Part shown: piece by piece, positions 1 to 12,200 of the stretch
Layout: the number at the start of each line of letters is the position of its first letter
How positions within the stretch are numbered: the first letter of the stretch is position 1
Assembly: GCF_008831285.2 (NCBI RefSeq)
Contig: NC_045140.1
Coordinates: 22,586,131-22,650,130 of the forward strand
Direction: 5' to 3'
Length of the DNA stretch: 64,000 bases
Source of the DNA: Nymphaea colorata
Lineage: Eukaryota > Streptophyta > Magnoliopsida > Nymphaeales > Nymphaeaceae
Notes under the pieces: generated by a model
The model's input: the letters and a program-made list of their open reading frames with translations, nothing else
What the model was told of the DNA's origin: nothing
The model's database searches: none
Position numbers and translations under genes: made by a program

Positions 1-746
1 ATTTTTATAAAGGATGTCTCTCGATTCAAGTTAGAGTTTCAATATGTGACATTAAGAAAAACCAACTTTGGCAAAAGTTTTTGGTATCGTACCACAACAA
101 ACCAGCTCACTCTGCTTCAACATGAAAGTAGACTTGTGCCAAATTGAATCCAACATCCAGTTCTATTAAGTGCAACCTTTCTGTTTCACCAAGTGAGAAA
201 GAAGAACAATAGAATCTGGGGTTACTGAACATTTTAGGAAGTAGAGTCGTAGTTTTCTTATTCCTAAAAGGGAAGAATGGCACCATGGGATATTGGACCG
301 TCCACATAAATTGAAATATCAATGACGTTAATTGTAGTATTTAAAAGACAACTAATACTCTAACCTTGATCACATGGATACAAGTACGAGTATGGGTACA
401 GATACAGGGACGCTGGTATGGACACGAAAATTTTAAACATTATAGATACATGGTTTAGCATAAGGTATACACACATATTATATATGTGTGCAAATTTTCA
501 CAAAAACATATGTAAAATTCGAAGAAATATAGAAAACACCGCCAAAAAATGCAAAATTCCAAAAAGACCTGCACAATTCCACTAAAAAATATGCAGAAAT
601 CAAAACTGTTGTATCTAACTATATCTAGACTCTAGCAAGCAACAAAAGTAAAACAACAAAACCTTTTCTTCTAGCAAGCTGAAATTGTATGAATGCCGGT
701 GAATACCTGCTAAGGGGTAGGCCCTCTTCCTTTTATTAACAAAACA
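1..746. other. AT-rich spacer, no gene seen
   Basis: I see no coding exon, RNA gene or clear mobile element here. The only open frames are short and have no recognisable domain. Confidence 0.5.
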
Positions 747-770
747 ATATATATATATATATATATATAT
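747..770. repeat. (AT)n microsatellite
   Basis: A run of about twelve AT dinucleotides directly beside the LINE remnant. It is typical of slippage-prone plant spacer DNA. Confidence 0.9.
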
Positions 771-779
771 TTATTTATA

Positions 780-1340
780 GCAAAAAATCAAAATGCACGT
801 CTCAGCTTCCTTTGGACCTTTTATGGTCTTCCCAATGGACCTCGTGGAGATTGGTTTATTTCTCTTTATGAAACCACAGTAGATAGTCATGCTGATCCTC
901 AAAAAATACTACACTTCTAGCATCTGAAATGCAGTTGAAGATGAGGTTAAGGAAAACCTGATTAGCAGCTTTGAGCATTTCTTTCACATTAGTCTCGTCA
1001 TTTATAATATTAAACAGGGGACTGCCAACATCAATAGATTCAACGATGGGCTTCCAATCAGTCCAAAACTTAGTGCTGTTTCCATCCTTAACTTTCCATG
1101 TAATGCAGTCTCTGATAAGTTTCCTTGCTCTGATTATCATGTGCTTCCAAATCACTAAGGAATTAGACGTGTGATTGAGATTTCACAGCCTTCGGCCATT
1201 GAAGTACTTTGATCATACATAAAATATACGAAATGCTTTTTTATTTCGCTGAGGACTCTACAGGCCGAGTATGCTAGCAAACTTGATTGGAGTCTTTGTT
1301 CTTTTGGATACCAAGGGCGGACTAGAAGAGATCGGTACAT
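780..1340 (-). mobile_element. Degraded LINE (L1-type) fragment, C-terminal part of the reverse transcriptase ORF
   Basis: On the minus strand, 1155 to 856 reads IWKHMIIRARKLIRDCITW, then K(V)KDGNSTKFWTDW. This matches the pattern of plant L1-type LINEs just after the reverse transcriptase core (a W..I..AR..I..C..W stretch, then a G-N-G-like turn and FW.D.W). The stretch upstream (1340-1155) continues a related reading in other frames with stops, so the copy is truncated and dead. The reverse transcriptase core, endonuclease and poly(A) tail are not seen. What is seen is the motif string; family assignment is by resemblance. Confidence 0.6.
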
Positions 1341-1429
1341 GTTTTATTAAGCAAAGACTACCTGCACATGAAATTAGCTTTTTTCTTTCAATATTGGAGC
1401 GTTGAACATTGACTTGGGGTGCTTGATGA

Positions 1430-1820
1430 GGTCGGAATTATGGAATTCTGGAATTAAATTTTTTATTTATGATGAAAATAAGATTTATGATCTTAAACAA
1501 AAATTTTTGATTCTGGAATTATTGGCTCCACCTTGAGTCAAAATTCCAGAACTGTGATTCTACCTTAGGGGGTGGAACTGCAATTCGAGAATTTTAGATT
1601 TTTTTTTATCTTTCTTTAGGACACATGTCATGATGTTTTAATTTAACAATTTTAGAACTTTAATTCACGTCTTATGAAAAACATCATTTTCAATTTTGGA
1701 ATCAAAATTCCAAACTAGCAAACACAAAAAGAATGTAAAACTCGAATTTTCATTCCAATTCTAATTTAAGGTGAAATTTTGTTTCTAAAATTTTAATTCT
1801 AGAATCAAAATTCAAGGCTG
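1430..1820. repeat. Palindromic MITE-like element rich in GGAATTCTGGAATT-type words
   Basis: The left end (about 1432-1463) and the reverse complement of the right end (about 1787-1817) align as imperfect inverted repeats of about 30 bases, both built on GAATT..GATTCT.GAATTAAA. Words of the same kind recur in both orientations inside. A clear target-site duplication was not found, so the family is not assigned. Confidence 0.45.
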
Positions 1821-2640
1821 TCTATGCCCTTAGTTAGTCGTCTATTTTGGTGGAAACTCCCAGGCATTTGATTGGGAGCCTGGTCTGACGACTTCGGTTG
1901 CGGCATTAAGTTCATCCGAGCTCAAATTGAACATCATGACATTTTTTTCAGTATCCACTTTCAAACTCGAAGATGACATTCTTATGCACCTCAACGATCT
2001 CAAATGGAAAGCGAAAAATAGAACAAAGCCATTGGCATGAAGAAGTGAATCAACCTCTCCCCTGTCTTTGACAAGAGCTGGAAGCTTAATTCTATTATTA
2101 CTAATTTCATCCTGCAGATTTCTAATTTTGTGTTTCTTTAATTAAATTCTGAATATGAATCCAAGTCAAATTAAACAATAACATAATAGCGGAATATGGT
2201 AATAGTTATAATAATTGAATTCTGAATCTCGAAAGACAAAATTCCTCAAACGATATTAAAGGTCGTCTACTGAGAAATATGAATGCACCATGAAATGAAG
2301 ATAAGATGTAAACAGAAACAGAATGATATAATATTAAAAAGGATCAACAAGGTGAAGTTGCAAATCCGAATCAATATTCAAGCTCAGATTCACTCAAGAG
2401 AATCTGAAAAATACATATCACCACCTAGAAGGCCGAGGGAATTTGGAACTTCTAGCACTCAAAGGAGAGAAGAAGAAGAAGCGAGAGAGAGAGAAACCAA
2501 AACAAAAGGAGATATGATGATGATGAACATAACGGCATTGCTACGGCTCTCAACGAGCAAGTGGGAGAACCAAAACAAGAGCGAAGCCCGCCGCCATTAT
2601 CCTCTTCACAGTCATTCTTACCATTGCTCCACCCTGCACC
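1821..2640. other. Spacer downstream of the arabinogalactan protein gene
   Basis: AT-rich. One plus-strand open frame (2283-2645) has low-complexity composition and overlaps the 3' flank of the minus-strand gene. I see no supported gene. Confidence 0.4.
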
Positions 2641-2641
2641 A

Positions 2642-2670
2642 TTAATGGAAGCAAATTAACAAAATTCGAG

Positions 2671-2715
<45 letters not shown>

Positions 2716-3360
2716 ATAGTACAGCTTTATTAGGAATAGAAGTCGGAGCAGTGGCGGCCAGAGAAGGGCCAAGCAATGCGTGAGGAGGTGACGGATTCGT
2801 CGCGTTCTTCTGTAGCACCGGTGCTAAAGTCGGTGGCGCGTCTGTCGGAGTTGCTTCCGGTGGGGCGTCGGCCGGAGTCGCTGAAGGTGGCGCATCGGTC
2901 GGAGTAGGTTCCGGTGGCGCGTCGGCCGGAGTCGCTGAAGGTGGCCCATCGGTCGGAGTTGGTTCTGGTGGCGCGTCGGCCGGAGTCGTTGTTGGTGGCG
3001 CGTCGGCCGGGGTCGATGCTGGCGGTGCATCGGCTGGACTTGACGGTGGCGCCTCGGCAGGGGGAGCGGAGGTCGGTGGGGCGTCGACTGCGACGTCGGG
3101 GGCCGGCGGGGAGAGCACAGGTGGAGAAGGAAGCCTGAGGGGAGTGGGGGGGCAGGCGTGGCGCCGGGAGCCAATGGAGCGGGTGCTGTAGGTGCGGAGG
3201 CAAGAGGGGTACCCGTGCCGGAAGGTGGATCATCGATTTCGAGGATGTTGGCAGGGGCTGGGGACTGTGGTTGCGACGGGGGGGCGGGTGCCACTGCCGG
3301 CAGCTGGCCATAGGTTGCTACTACAAAGCAGGCCAAGACAATAAGCCCAACCTTGACCAT
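2642..3360 (-). CDS. Classical arabinogalactan protein, reading frame broken once
   Basis: Cell-surface proteoglycan core. The ATG at 3360 opens a signal peptide (MVKVGLIVLACFVVATYGQ) followed by a Pro/Ala/Ser-rich stretch. An ATG at 3384 would add eight charged residues and suits a signal peptide less well. From about 3140 the Pro-rich protein continues in another frame with tandem units of the type DAPPxxTPA/T, which are expected sites of proline hydroxylation and O-arabinogalactan addition, ending at the TAA at 2642-2644. The switch falls at a run of seven C (minus strand); one further C would join the two halves. The only nearby GT-AG pair I found does not restore frame. So this is either a recent frameshift or an assembly error. 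The C-terminal tail runs through a TC/TA microsatellite and reads as Ser/Leu then Ile/Tyr, hydrophobic enough to act as a GPI-anchor signal. Confidence 0.75.
2671..2715. repeat. Compound (AT)n(AG)n microsatellite
   Basis: About 11 AT units followed by about 12 AG units. It lies inside the last open frame of the arabinogalactan protein gene, so its length and phase would set the protein's C-terminus. Confidence 0.9.
2820..3085 (-). repeat. Coding minisatellite in the arabinogalactan protein gene
   Basis: About eight imperfect 27-33 base units, on the plus strand seen as GGCGCGTCGGCCGGAGT and variants, encode DAPPxxTPA/T repeats on the minus strand. This GC-rich block contrasts sharply with its AT-rich surroundings. 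Confidence 0.85.
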
Positions 3361-3610
3361 AGTTCTACGGCCGGACTGCAGCATCCTCTCCTTCTTGCGT
3401 TCGTTGCCCTGCTTGCTCTTCCTTCTCTTCTCTTCTCTTCTCTTCCCTTGGTTTCAAAGACCAGCTAAGCCTGACGGGAAGAGAGACGGAGAAAGAGAGC
3501 TTATCTGCAGAGGCGGCGACTCTCGAGCTATTTGAAGAGCGAAACGGCAGAGGAAGAGGGAGAGGACGACAGCGTTCATCAAAGCGCCACGTCACGTGAG
3601 CGGGACCCAT
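3361..3610 (-). promoter_or_regulatory. Upstream region of the arabinogalactan protein gene with a G-box
   Basis: Contains a CT/GA-rich leader (3420-3450) and, at 3593-3598, a CACGTG G-box within CCACGTCACGTGAG. G-boxes of this kind bind bZIP and bHLH factors and with an ACGT neighbour resemble ABA-response pairs. Promoter function is inferred from position only. Confidence 0.4.
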
Positions 3611-6150
3611 TTCTCATGTGGATATCACATAATTACAGGGTGCGAGAGAGACACGTCGGATTCCACATGACAATCTTCTGAGAAAATCCAATGAGAGAGA
3701 ACGAGAGTGGGTCCATGGTGGGCCCACCTAACTTTCGCGTAGGAGGAAAGCTTGGGATGACGCAGATTTTTGGATCGAATTGAGGGAAATAATAATAAAA
3801 AAAGGGCCGAAGTCGAATGGAACTCGAATCGCTTCTGAAAATGAATCGTTAGATAACAGAGATAAGATATTATATTTATTGCATCCTAGATTCTATTAAG
3901 AGTAATGATCAAAGAGAAGGGAACATGAAAGATAATTAGGGTTTCATTCAACTCAAAAGTGATTATAAACTAGTCCTAAACACTTGTATAAATAAAAACG
4001 ATCCCTAGATATGGATCCAAACAAAACAAAAAAATAAATAATAAACTCAAAATACAAACTGATATCGATTTCCATTTCTGTCATTTAAATAATCAATACA
4101 TATCTAATAAGCATCGCCTTCTTGCTGTTCTTATGAAAGTTCATGACTGGATTTTTGTTCTTATGAAGTTATGACTCGATTTTTGCTTCATCCTTCTAAC
4201 AGAACCTGCATCGAATATGACTTCAAGCACTGAGAAGGATTCATAAAGTTGAAGTCTATACTAGTTAGCTGGGGGTGCCAATGTGCTGTGAAATTTTTTA
4301 GGATTCTTTTTTGGTAAACAGAACAATATATGTAATTGTTCTATGAATACGGTCGAGAGATTGAGCAGATGCATATAATCTGCCTCCAAAAAAGTTTGAG
4401 CAGATTCATAAAACAGTTCCAAACTATTTCTAACATACATTTTGATCGACAACCACACAATCGACAACATACATAAACCGTATGAGCAGAAATATACGAA
4501 ACGGAAAATAAATTGTAGAAAGCAGACACATTAATATGTAAATTGCATTGTACGAGTCAATATTTACGAACATCACATTTTCAACGCAAAATATAAACGC
4601 GACACACTCAGTTCGTAGGAGGAAAGCTTTGGCAATCAGAGAAAGGAGGGGGAGGCCTTTGCTTGAGGTGGAAGGATAGCCATGGAGACGAAAAGAAGGG
4701 GATGGAGGATTTAGCTTGATAGATGGCAAAAGTTTCTCAATCACTTCCCTTAAAGGGTGGTCCGTTCCGTTCCCTCGCTAGATTCCATTAAACAAAAGCA
4801 AGGCCCTCCTTCTCTTTCTTGTTTCTTCCATCTACTCCTTCCAAAATACCACTTTCCTCTTGTCTTTTGCCTTTTTTCTCTCATATTACTCAAGAAACAG
4901 GTTCCATTGAATCCACCGATTGCTACAACAGAAAACTACAGAATCAGCTTCTGCATCGAATAGAAAAATAAGAGCCGAATCAGCCCAATTGCTCAACAAC
5001 AGAGAATTTAGAAGCACATTAGATATTATTCAAGTCTGAAAGAAGTTACTGAATTGTCTTAGTAAAGTGAAGCAGCATATTTTACATTCAAAAGTGACAT
5101 TTACACGCCTTAGTGAAATTTCAGATTCTGTTTTTTATGCCTCCCGAATTTCCATAATGTAAGCAGACCCAACCAGCTCTATTCCCAGAGGGTAAAAGGG
5201 AATCAAAATGGATGCATTTTTTGGGCATAGTTTTAGCAATTACTTATTCTTGTGAGGGACCCCTTCAGATTTTTTTTTTTTTTTAAAAGACTGGTTGTAA
5301 TTTTGAAAAACAAAACCTTTAAGTTAGTCTACATAAAAATTTTGAAAAATACGAATACAGTTCGGCCCTATAAAATTTTGAAAATATATTTCCGCTCCCC
5401 AATGAAAAATTCCTAACTCGGCCCTAGAGATGGAAAGACTCAATGACAATAACTTAGAAGAACCCAACTGTTTGCATATAAAAGTCAGATCATAACCTGG
5501 TCGGATTCAGCTCTGTATCAGAATTGGTTACATCCAAGTTTATAGGGACTGTTTAAGCTTGGCTTGTTTTTTTAATCTCCTGCCAAACAATGAGGTACGC
5601 GGTTCAGATCCAAATGACTCAGTTTACGTTTATTTTGCGAAATATCATAATGGAATCATGATTCTAAGAAGTATTGCGCAACTCAAATTAAGATAATGTA
5701 CATGAGTATAGGAGCTGTATTTTTTTTTGCTGAAAATATCTACATGGTCTTGATGTTTGTGTTATTAGTTTCTCACTTAGTTCAAATTTTCCTTATTTTT
5801 TAGTTTTTTTTAAATTAAAATAATACCATATTTTTCTCATACCCTATTGAAAAACCTCCCAGTTTAATAAAACTCAAAAAAGTTTTTCTGTGACTATGAT
5901 TTAGACAAAGTAGAACTGCATGTTCATGTCAAAACGTGCCTCATTCCAAGGTTTACATAAAAAAATGTATACAACAACTACAAGAAACGAGTTTCCAGTT
6001 TCCAGGCTACGGAGGCACTAGAATTGCATCTGATTGCTTCAGAGTTTCGACTTTTAGCCTATCATCTTCTTCTTCTACATTAATGCTTGGACTCTTGGCT
6101 GTTTCCTGTTTAAGTTTTCCACAGCTTGGTCTGTCTAGGAATTAGAATTA
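3611..6150. other. Spacer, one weak coding-like stretch
   Basis: Mostly AT-rich. On the minus strand, 4744 to about 4606 opens MIEKLLPSIKLNPPSPSFRL and continues Ser/Leu-rich, looking like a first exon with an organelle-type leader. No following exon or domain was found, so it may be chance or a gene scrap. The rest shows no gene. Confidence 0.35.
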
Positions 6151-6154
6151 TGAC

Positions 6155-6240
6155 TTTCAAGTTGAAGGAAGTCATGAGTTCAATACCAGAAAACATCTCT
6201 TAGCGTAACCAAGTAAAGGTTTGCCTAGACTTGCTTGTGT
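6155..6240 (+). mobile_element. tRNA-derived SINE fragment
   Basis: A B-box-like GAGTTCAATACC (6176-6187) is followed by GAAAACATCTCTTA and AGTAAAGGTTTGCCTA. This is the order of the common plant SINE tail (B box, GAAACA.C.TCT, then AAGG.T.GCCTA). The head is missing or decayed. Confidence 0.45.
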
Positions 6241-6870
6241 ATCCTGAAAAGAAATCAGCAAACAAATAATTAAAACAAACAACTAAGTAGAGAATCAACT
6301 GATAAGCCATTGTGTTTCTGCATCAATTTTTTTCTGGGACTGGAGGTTCCAATGGATATGCTTTCTTTCTGTAGTAACAAACCCAAATCCAGGTTGCTTT
6401 GATTAGCCCAGTTCGATGGAAAAAAGGATCTGTTTACCAAATGAATGCAGTAGATCACTACCTGATTCAAGTGGATCTCCAAATTCAATTACGTTAATAA
6501 TCTAGGGTAATTCTTTTGTGGGTAAAGCATTTTAATTTTGCTTTCAAAGTAAAATATTAAAATTTGCTGCTCAAATTATGTATTTAGTTTGGCTTTTGTT
6601 TTTCCCTTGAAGTAAAACGCATGCCAAGTCTCGGCGCATAGCATAGATTGTTTTCTTGCTGACAGTTGATTTTGTAATTATAGGTGCAAAAGTCTTCACA
6701 TTAAAATGACACATTCTATAATAAAAATATTAAAGAGCAACGTATTTATAGAGAAATAAAAAATCATCATAAATCTGCTTCTTTATTTAACCAATCTAAA
6801 GTTTTTATCAAGTATTTAGTATTTAATTTCTCAATTACTTTTTTCCTTTTCATTTCAAATGTCTCGAGGG

Positions 6871-6935
6871 GCGTAGAACAGCTGGTCAGGCAGGTGAGCT
6901 GGTGAAAGTTGGTCATGCTCTCAAGCTCCAGTTTG
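6871..6935 (+). mobile_element. Possible SINE head
   Basis: GCGTAGAACAGCTGGTCAGG resembles the head of the better SINE copy at 31970 (AGCATAGCTGGTCAGG), with a weak B-box-like TCTCAAGCTCC some 35 bases on. The evidence is this local likeness only. Confidence 0.3.
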
Positions 6936-9900
6936 CTGCGCACCTTTCTTCGGCCTTCCCCTCCATCTTCTTCTTCCATTTTGGCTTGTTTTGTCTTCCA
7001 GCTTATTTTGCTGCAGGCCAAACTACCTTCGCACACTCTCGGGTCAGACTCAAAGATTTGGGTTCTCGGGGGGTAGACATGACTAAGGACCCTCAGCGAA
7101 AGCCTGATCATCAGTTTGATTATACGGATGTTACTTTTCTATATTACAAATGGTGGCATAACATGCGTTACTCTCGAGTTGAATGCAGTAACTGTAAGTT
7201 CACATAGGTCTCGAAGCAGCCCTATACCAGGGGCGCAAGAGGAAGAGTGAATGAACTTCTGCCTCTCAGATTTCTTGTTTCTTCTTGTTATTGTGACAGA
7301 CCTCAAGATGCCATCATCTGAAAAATGTCGGTACATCGAGATGCTGGTCAGGCCAATAGTTTCGTATTGTTCTTGGGGGCCCCTTGGCTGCCGCTGATCT
7401 GGAAAAGTGATTGCATCCGACGGCTGTGGTAAATTGCCTTGACTGCCAGCCCTTGATCAAGTCGCTCCAATTGATGATGCAACTCAGATGGCTTGACCAG
7501 CATGGATGTCAGCAGTTAATGAGCAGGGGAAGATAAAACCATTCAAACAACTAGGAAACATGTTCATGTCTGATGCCCAGAGAAGTCAAGGCTCATAAAT
7601 GCCTTCTCTGTGCATGTTCCCAAAAGTAAATGGAAACAATGTCAGAAGCCTAATAACTCCAATCTCATGAAGCATGTGCCTGGGTGGGGATCGACAAACC
7701 CATCGCAATTGCAGAAAAAAAAAATGATACATTACATCATCTTCATAGATCAAAAGCAGAAAAGTAGTCCTTGAGCTACTTTAATATGTTATATCCATAA
7801 TTAAGTACTCTATATGAAGATTAAAGAGTTATCGGCTTCAAACTTGATGAATTTTTTATTGCTAGAATCAAGCCATGCATGGGAGTTAGCATAGCATGAT
7901 GAATTGTTTATGGAATTTAATTACTGATGCTTGATGATATGGTTGAATCATGGGGAAGGAGAGCTAGCGGGGGCCATGAATCTATGACAAGTCGGAGGCC
8001 CTCAACTGCTCCGGTGAGGACAATAAATAGACACGAAGTACAGAAGACAAGAGAGGTTGGCAAGACGCAAATAATGGTGTCCCCTGAATGCAAGATTGAT
8101 CGGTTCTAGCACTTAGATCTCCCACGAATTAACAAAAACGAATAATAAAAATGAAAAGGTGAAAATAAATGAGAGAATCGCCATGCAGACTATGCATTAG
8201 TTTGATTTTTTCCTATATTTATATATGGTAGTCCATAACTTTTTGAAGATCTTTTCAAAATAATCCCTACCTATGTTAGAAATTTTTGGTCGTAGGGTGA
8301 AACTATAGTTTCAAAATTTTAACTCAGGCCGAAATAGAAATTTTCAAAACTTATATATATATTATTATTTTTTTAATTTACATATAAATTTTTAAAGTTT
8401 TTAAAATATGAGGGGGGCCAACGCGTTTGTTGGCCACCCTTGCCGATACACCATAGTTCAGCAAAATAGTCTAGAAAGTTTGAAAGATCCTTGTACATAT
8501 AAATATATATAAAAAAATTGAATGACTCTAGCTTTTTAGAGTTACTCAGTCATTCAATGTGTACCATTTGATTATAGACGATTAATAAAAAAATAAGAAA
8601 AGTTGAACATTTTTTTCGTTTAATATTAATTTTGCACCTTTTTTTTTCTCTCAACCATATCATCACTTTAAATGGACCGCCTTGATTTATATATAGTGTT
8701 TGAAAGTAGTTTTTTTTTACATAAAGAGACATTAAATCTGAACCGTTGATCTAAAATTAAATGACCCAGATCTCCTCTCTCTTTGCCTCTTTCCCTACCT
8801 CTCTTTCTCTTTCTTCCAGTGAATCCCTCTCCTTCCTCTCTCCCTCTCTCTCTCTTCTCCTCTTCTCACGTGGGAAGCCTCCGTGACTCTGCTGTCACCG
8901 GCAAGTCTGTTGAACGGCGTTGGCCCCACCGGAAAAGGTAGGGGTAGCTGCCGGTGCTCTCCCTTGCCGCTTATTTGACTTTGTTCTGATGATACCTTTA
9001 TTAATTAAAAAGAAAACAACTTTTTCTTCCAAAAAAAAAAAACCTCAAAAAATTTAATTGATAAAATTACATTCTTGCAGTGAAACGTGGGATGAATTTA
9101 TGAGCAGCTATACAAGGTAAGAACAAATTAATACGCCTTCGGGCCTATGAAGTAAGGGTTGGATCTAAGGGTACTGATAGAAAGTGTCGGCAGTCAATTG
9201 TTTCCGGCTCGCCCGGCGGCCTACCTCTTAGGAGCAGGCACATTGAAAGTGGCCAGATCCTTAAAAGGGCTCCTCATTGTGTTCACGATAGTAAATAAAT
9301 AAAACTATAAATGCTTCTCAGGAAGAACAACCTTCAAATTGTTTTCTTGTCCACTGAAGAATAGACAGCTTTTTAATATGTGGCATATAATAAATCCTTC
9401 ATGCATGAAGCGCTTCTCATTAGATTTTCTTTTTCATGCATTCGCAATTCTGTTTTGTTCTTATATGTATTATTTGCAATCTGATTTGTATTTACACCAT
9501 TAGTTTTACGAGAACCAAGCGTTGGCTTGCCTCAAAACTAGAATATTAATGCATGTGTAAGTTTCTATACGGATTTATATGCTGCAGCGTAAAATTTCGT
9601 TGGCATTAATGGTACAGCTTGCAAGCATTGTACTTCTCATACTCTTCGCAATTTTCGACGTCCATTACTGATGGTTAACTAAATTGATTTTGCAGTTAAT
9701 TTTCTTTCAGTTTTCAGGTCCAATGAAACCAGAAAAAGATATTTTTCTTGGAAAATCTAGATCTTGGGACATGTGACATGTTATAACCAAGGAATTTGCA
9801 TGTATCTATTTCGCATTTATATATATACACACACAGTCAGCTACCAAGCTCGATCTATAACTGCAGTAACAGCAAGCTTGGACTCCAAAATTTGCAGAGC

Positions 9901-10374
9901 TCACTGTTTTAATTAAGATCAAATTTCATAGGTTGATGCAAAATTGCAAGTTAAAGGATTTAAGCTCTGAAACTCATCACCCACAAGGTTAATACCTTAG
10001 ATTTGATGCTGCTCACTAGTTGGCAAGACAATGTTGTGGATATGTAGAAGCTTGTAATTAGAAGCCAAAACTGATGTTGGGGTTGTGACCTCTACACAGC
10101 AGACAATGACAAAACCTTTGCAGTCTGACATCCAGCAACTTTGGCGGTTGTATTCGCAAGTTGACACACACAAGACCCAGAGCTCAAGCTCTTATCAACG
10201 TGTTGGCACAACACGAGAATGATCTACCACTAAAAAAAGGATTCAGATCTGCAGCGAATTATACAGATCACAGGACGTCACCCTCAACCATTGCTGCTTC
10301 ATGGAGACCACAACCCTAGCTATCTTCAAAGCCGCAGGATCTTACTCTCAACTTTTACATTTCCAATGCTGATA
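6936..10374. other. Spacer without supported genes
   Basis: Contains short open frames (for example 6902-7207 plus, 7927-8109 plus) with no recognised domain, CT-rich tracts (8765-8860), a CACGTG at 8868-8873 and AT-rich stretches. A run around 8260-8430 with GGGGGGCCAACGCG next to A/T-rich sequence looks like decayed transposon DNA, but no ends were found. Confidence 0.4.
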
Positions 10375-10440
10375 AAGTGTAATGACCATGTGAATCGAAC
10401 CTGAGACACCGCCCCCCAGGTTTTAATTAGCTATGCTGCA
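10375..10440 (-). mobile_element. SINE head, minus strand
   Basis: On the minus strand the sequence reads GCATAGCTAATTAAAACC, then CAGGTTCGATTCACATGG. The two match the A and B boxes of a tRNA-type RNA polymerase III promoter at the usual spacing. It shares the GCATAGCT start with the copy at 31970. Confidence 0.45.
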
Positions 10441-12200
10441 CACTGGTTGGCAAGTGAGAGAAAAGAGAGAGAGAGAGAGCAGGTGTTGCCAATTCGGCCA
10501 TTGCACGTGGTGGAACAGTGTTTGAAAAAGACGACACATATTTCCGGTGGCCCTGCTCCTTTTGACCTTTGGATATTGGACATCGACGGCCCACACGTTC
10601 CCGGCACGAGTCTCCCTTCAGCACGAACGCCCATGCCCAAAAGGATAAGCTGTGTGTACGGACGACGACATTTTGATGACGAGACCATCAACCCCGCGCC
10701 ATTTCCCTCACACAATTTACCGGAAGCTCTGACGAGAAAGAATAATGGCGGATGAAGTAAAAGAAAGAAGAAACACCGACGTTATAAACGGGCAAATATG
10801 CTTGTTTTTATCAAACCCTTTCCCTTTTGAGACTAAAGAGAACAGGATGAGAGAGTTCTTCAAAAATTTCCAGTGAGCAAGATTAGATTTTAAGTTGCAC
10901 TTCTGCTCTTTCTAACCTCCACCACATGAGAAAAGGTGGTGGGTGCATGTGCCATGAAATGTGAAAACTGGAAAGAAGAGGGCAATTATGTGCCGCCCAT
11001 GTTCGGTTTCTTTGGGCTTTACTCCTTGCCTTCTTTTGTGATCTTCGGTTGTTTGAAATGGAAGAGAGTGAAACGTCACATTGAAGGTCTCGTGGGGGCG
11101 CCATTGGTGGGACACTGTTCAGTAACTCCAACAGCAACGTGTATTATTTTGGTGAAAGAAACAAGAACTGACCTACTCATATTCACTGCCAACCGCTTGC
11201 ATTTTTGTTACTGTTATTTCTTTTACTGCTGCTACTACTACTGTTGCTATTGTTATTATAGGCATTCATTAATTACTCATAAAAGCTTCGTTTTTGGATG
11301 TCAAAGTTCCCTTCTCTTTCTTTCTTTTTCTTTTTTTTTTTTAAAAATCAGGGAGGTGCCCGTTCCAGACGTCAAGAGGCTACTCCCCATGAAACACGCT
11401 TCTCTAGATGGGAAGAAGAAAGCATTTCTGTTTAACGAGTCTCTGCTTGTCTTCTTCTCAAATAGACATCCTCTTCAATTCGTCTATGCTTAATAGTAAT
11501 ATGAAAATTTTTGTGGGTCGTGATAACTTTGAATGGGAAAGTGGGTGCAATTAAAAAGCCTACCCAAGTGGAATATGAACCAATTTCAGCAACAATAATT
11601 CAGAAATCCCAAAACTGCAAGCGAAGCCAGTTCTTGAGAGCAGGGGCCATTTTTCATGGATAACAAGGCCCAAGCTCATATCCATTTTAATGGTCCAGAA
11701 GGGATCGGTACCATAATGGGGCCCCAGAAAAACATAAAGAGCACCGTCATTGATGAATTGGAAGGTTCCCCTACCCAAGCATTAGGCTGAGAGAATGTCA
11801 AGGGGACAAACCCTAAAAAGTAGTCCTACGTTCGTTAGAAACCGGATTGGATCACCCATTGGACTGGGCGGTCAATCCGTTGGGAGCTTACTTTAGCCCT
11901 GTGCCCTGCTGTAATGATGCTTTAAAGAGCATGCTTTTGTTCCTGCAGACAGGGCAACACGCTCGTTCACTTTGGGGGTTCACCCTAGTCAAAAAGCGCG
12001 CAGATTCTAAAGCAACACACACAAACATGTGCGCGCGCACACACACACATATCCTGACCTGACAGCTTCCACAGATATAATATTACAAGTTGAAGATAAT
12101 GTGTACAAAATATGTACAAAGAAATAAAAGCTAAACATGGTGGTAGCTAGAAGCTACATTTTCCCAAGCACAAGAGTTTGAGATGTTCATATCCACAATT
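10441..12200. other. Spacer downstream of the DUF620 gene
   Basis: Open frames at 10447-10755 and 10936-11493 lack recognisable domains; the second is a string of Tyr/Cys codons from a TACTGC-type simple repeat. A GCGC/CACA simple repeat lies near 12029-12050. No gene is supported. Confidence 0.4.

Noticed and set aside
2730-3384. Additional long open frames over the arabinogalactan protein gene (both strands)
   Set aside because: GC-rich proline codons keep several frames open. Only the frames with a signal peptide and DAPP repeats have family features.
10936-11493. 185-codon plus-strand frame rich in Tyr and Cys
   Set aside because: It is made by a TACTGC-type simple repeat and flanking spacer; no domain, no splice context.
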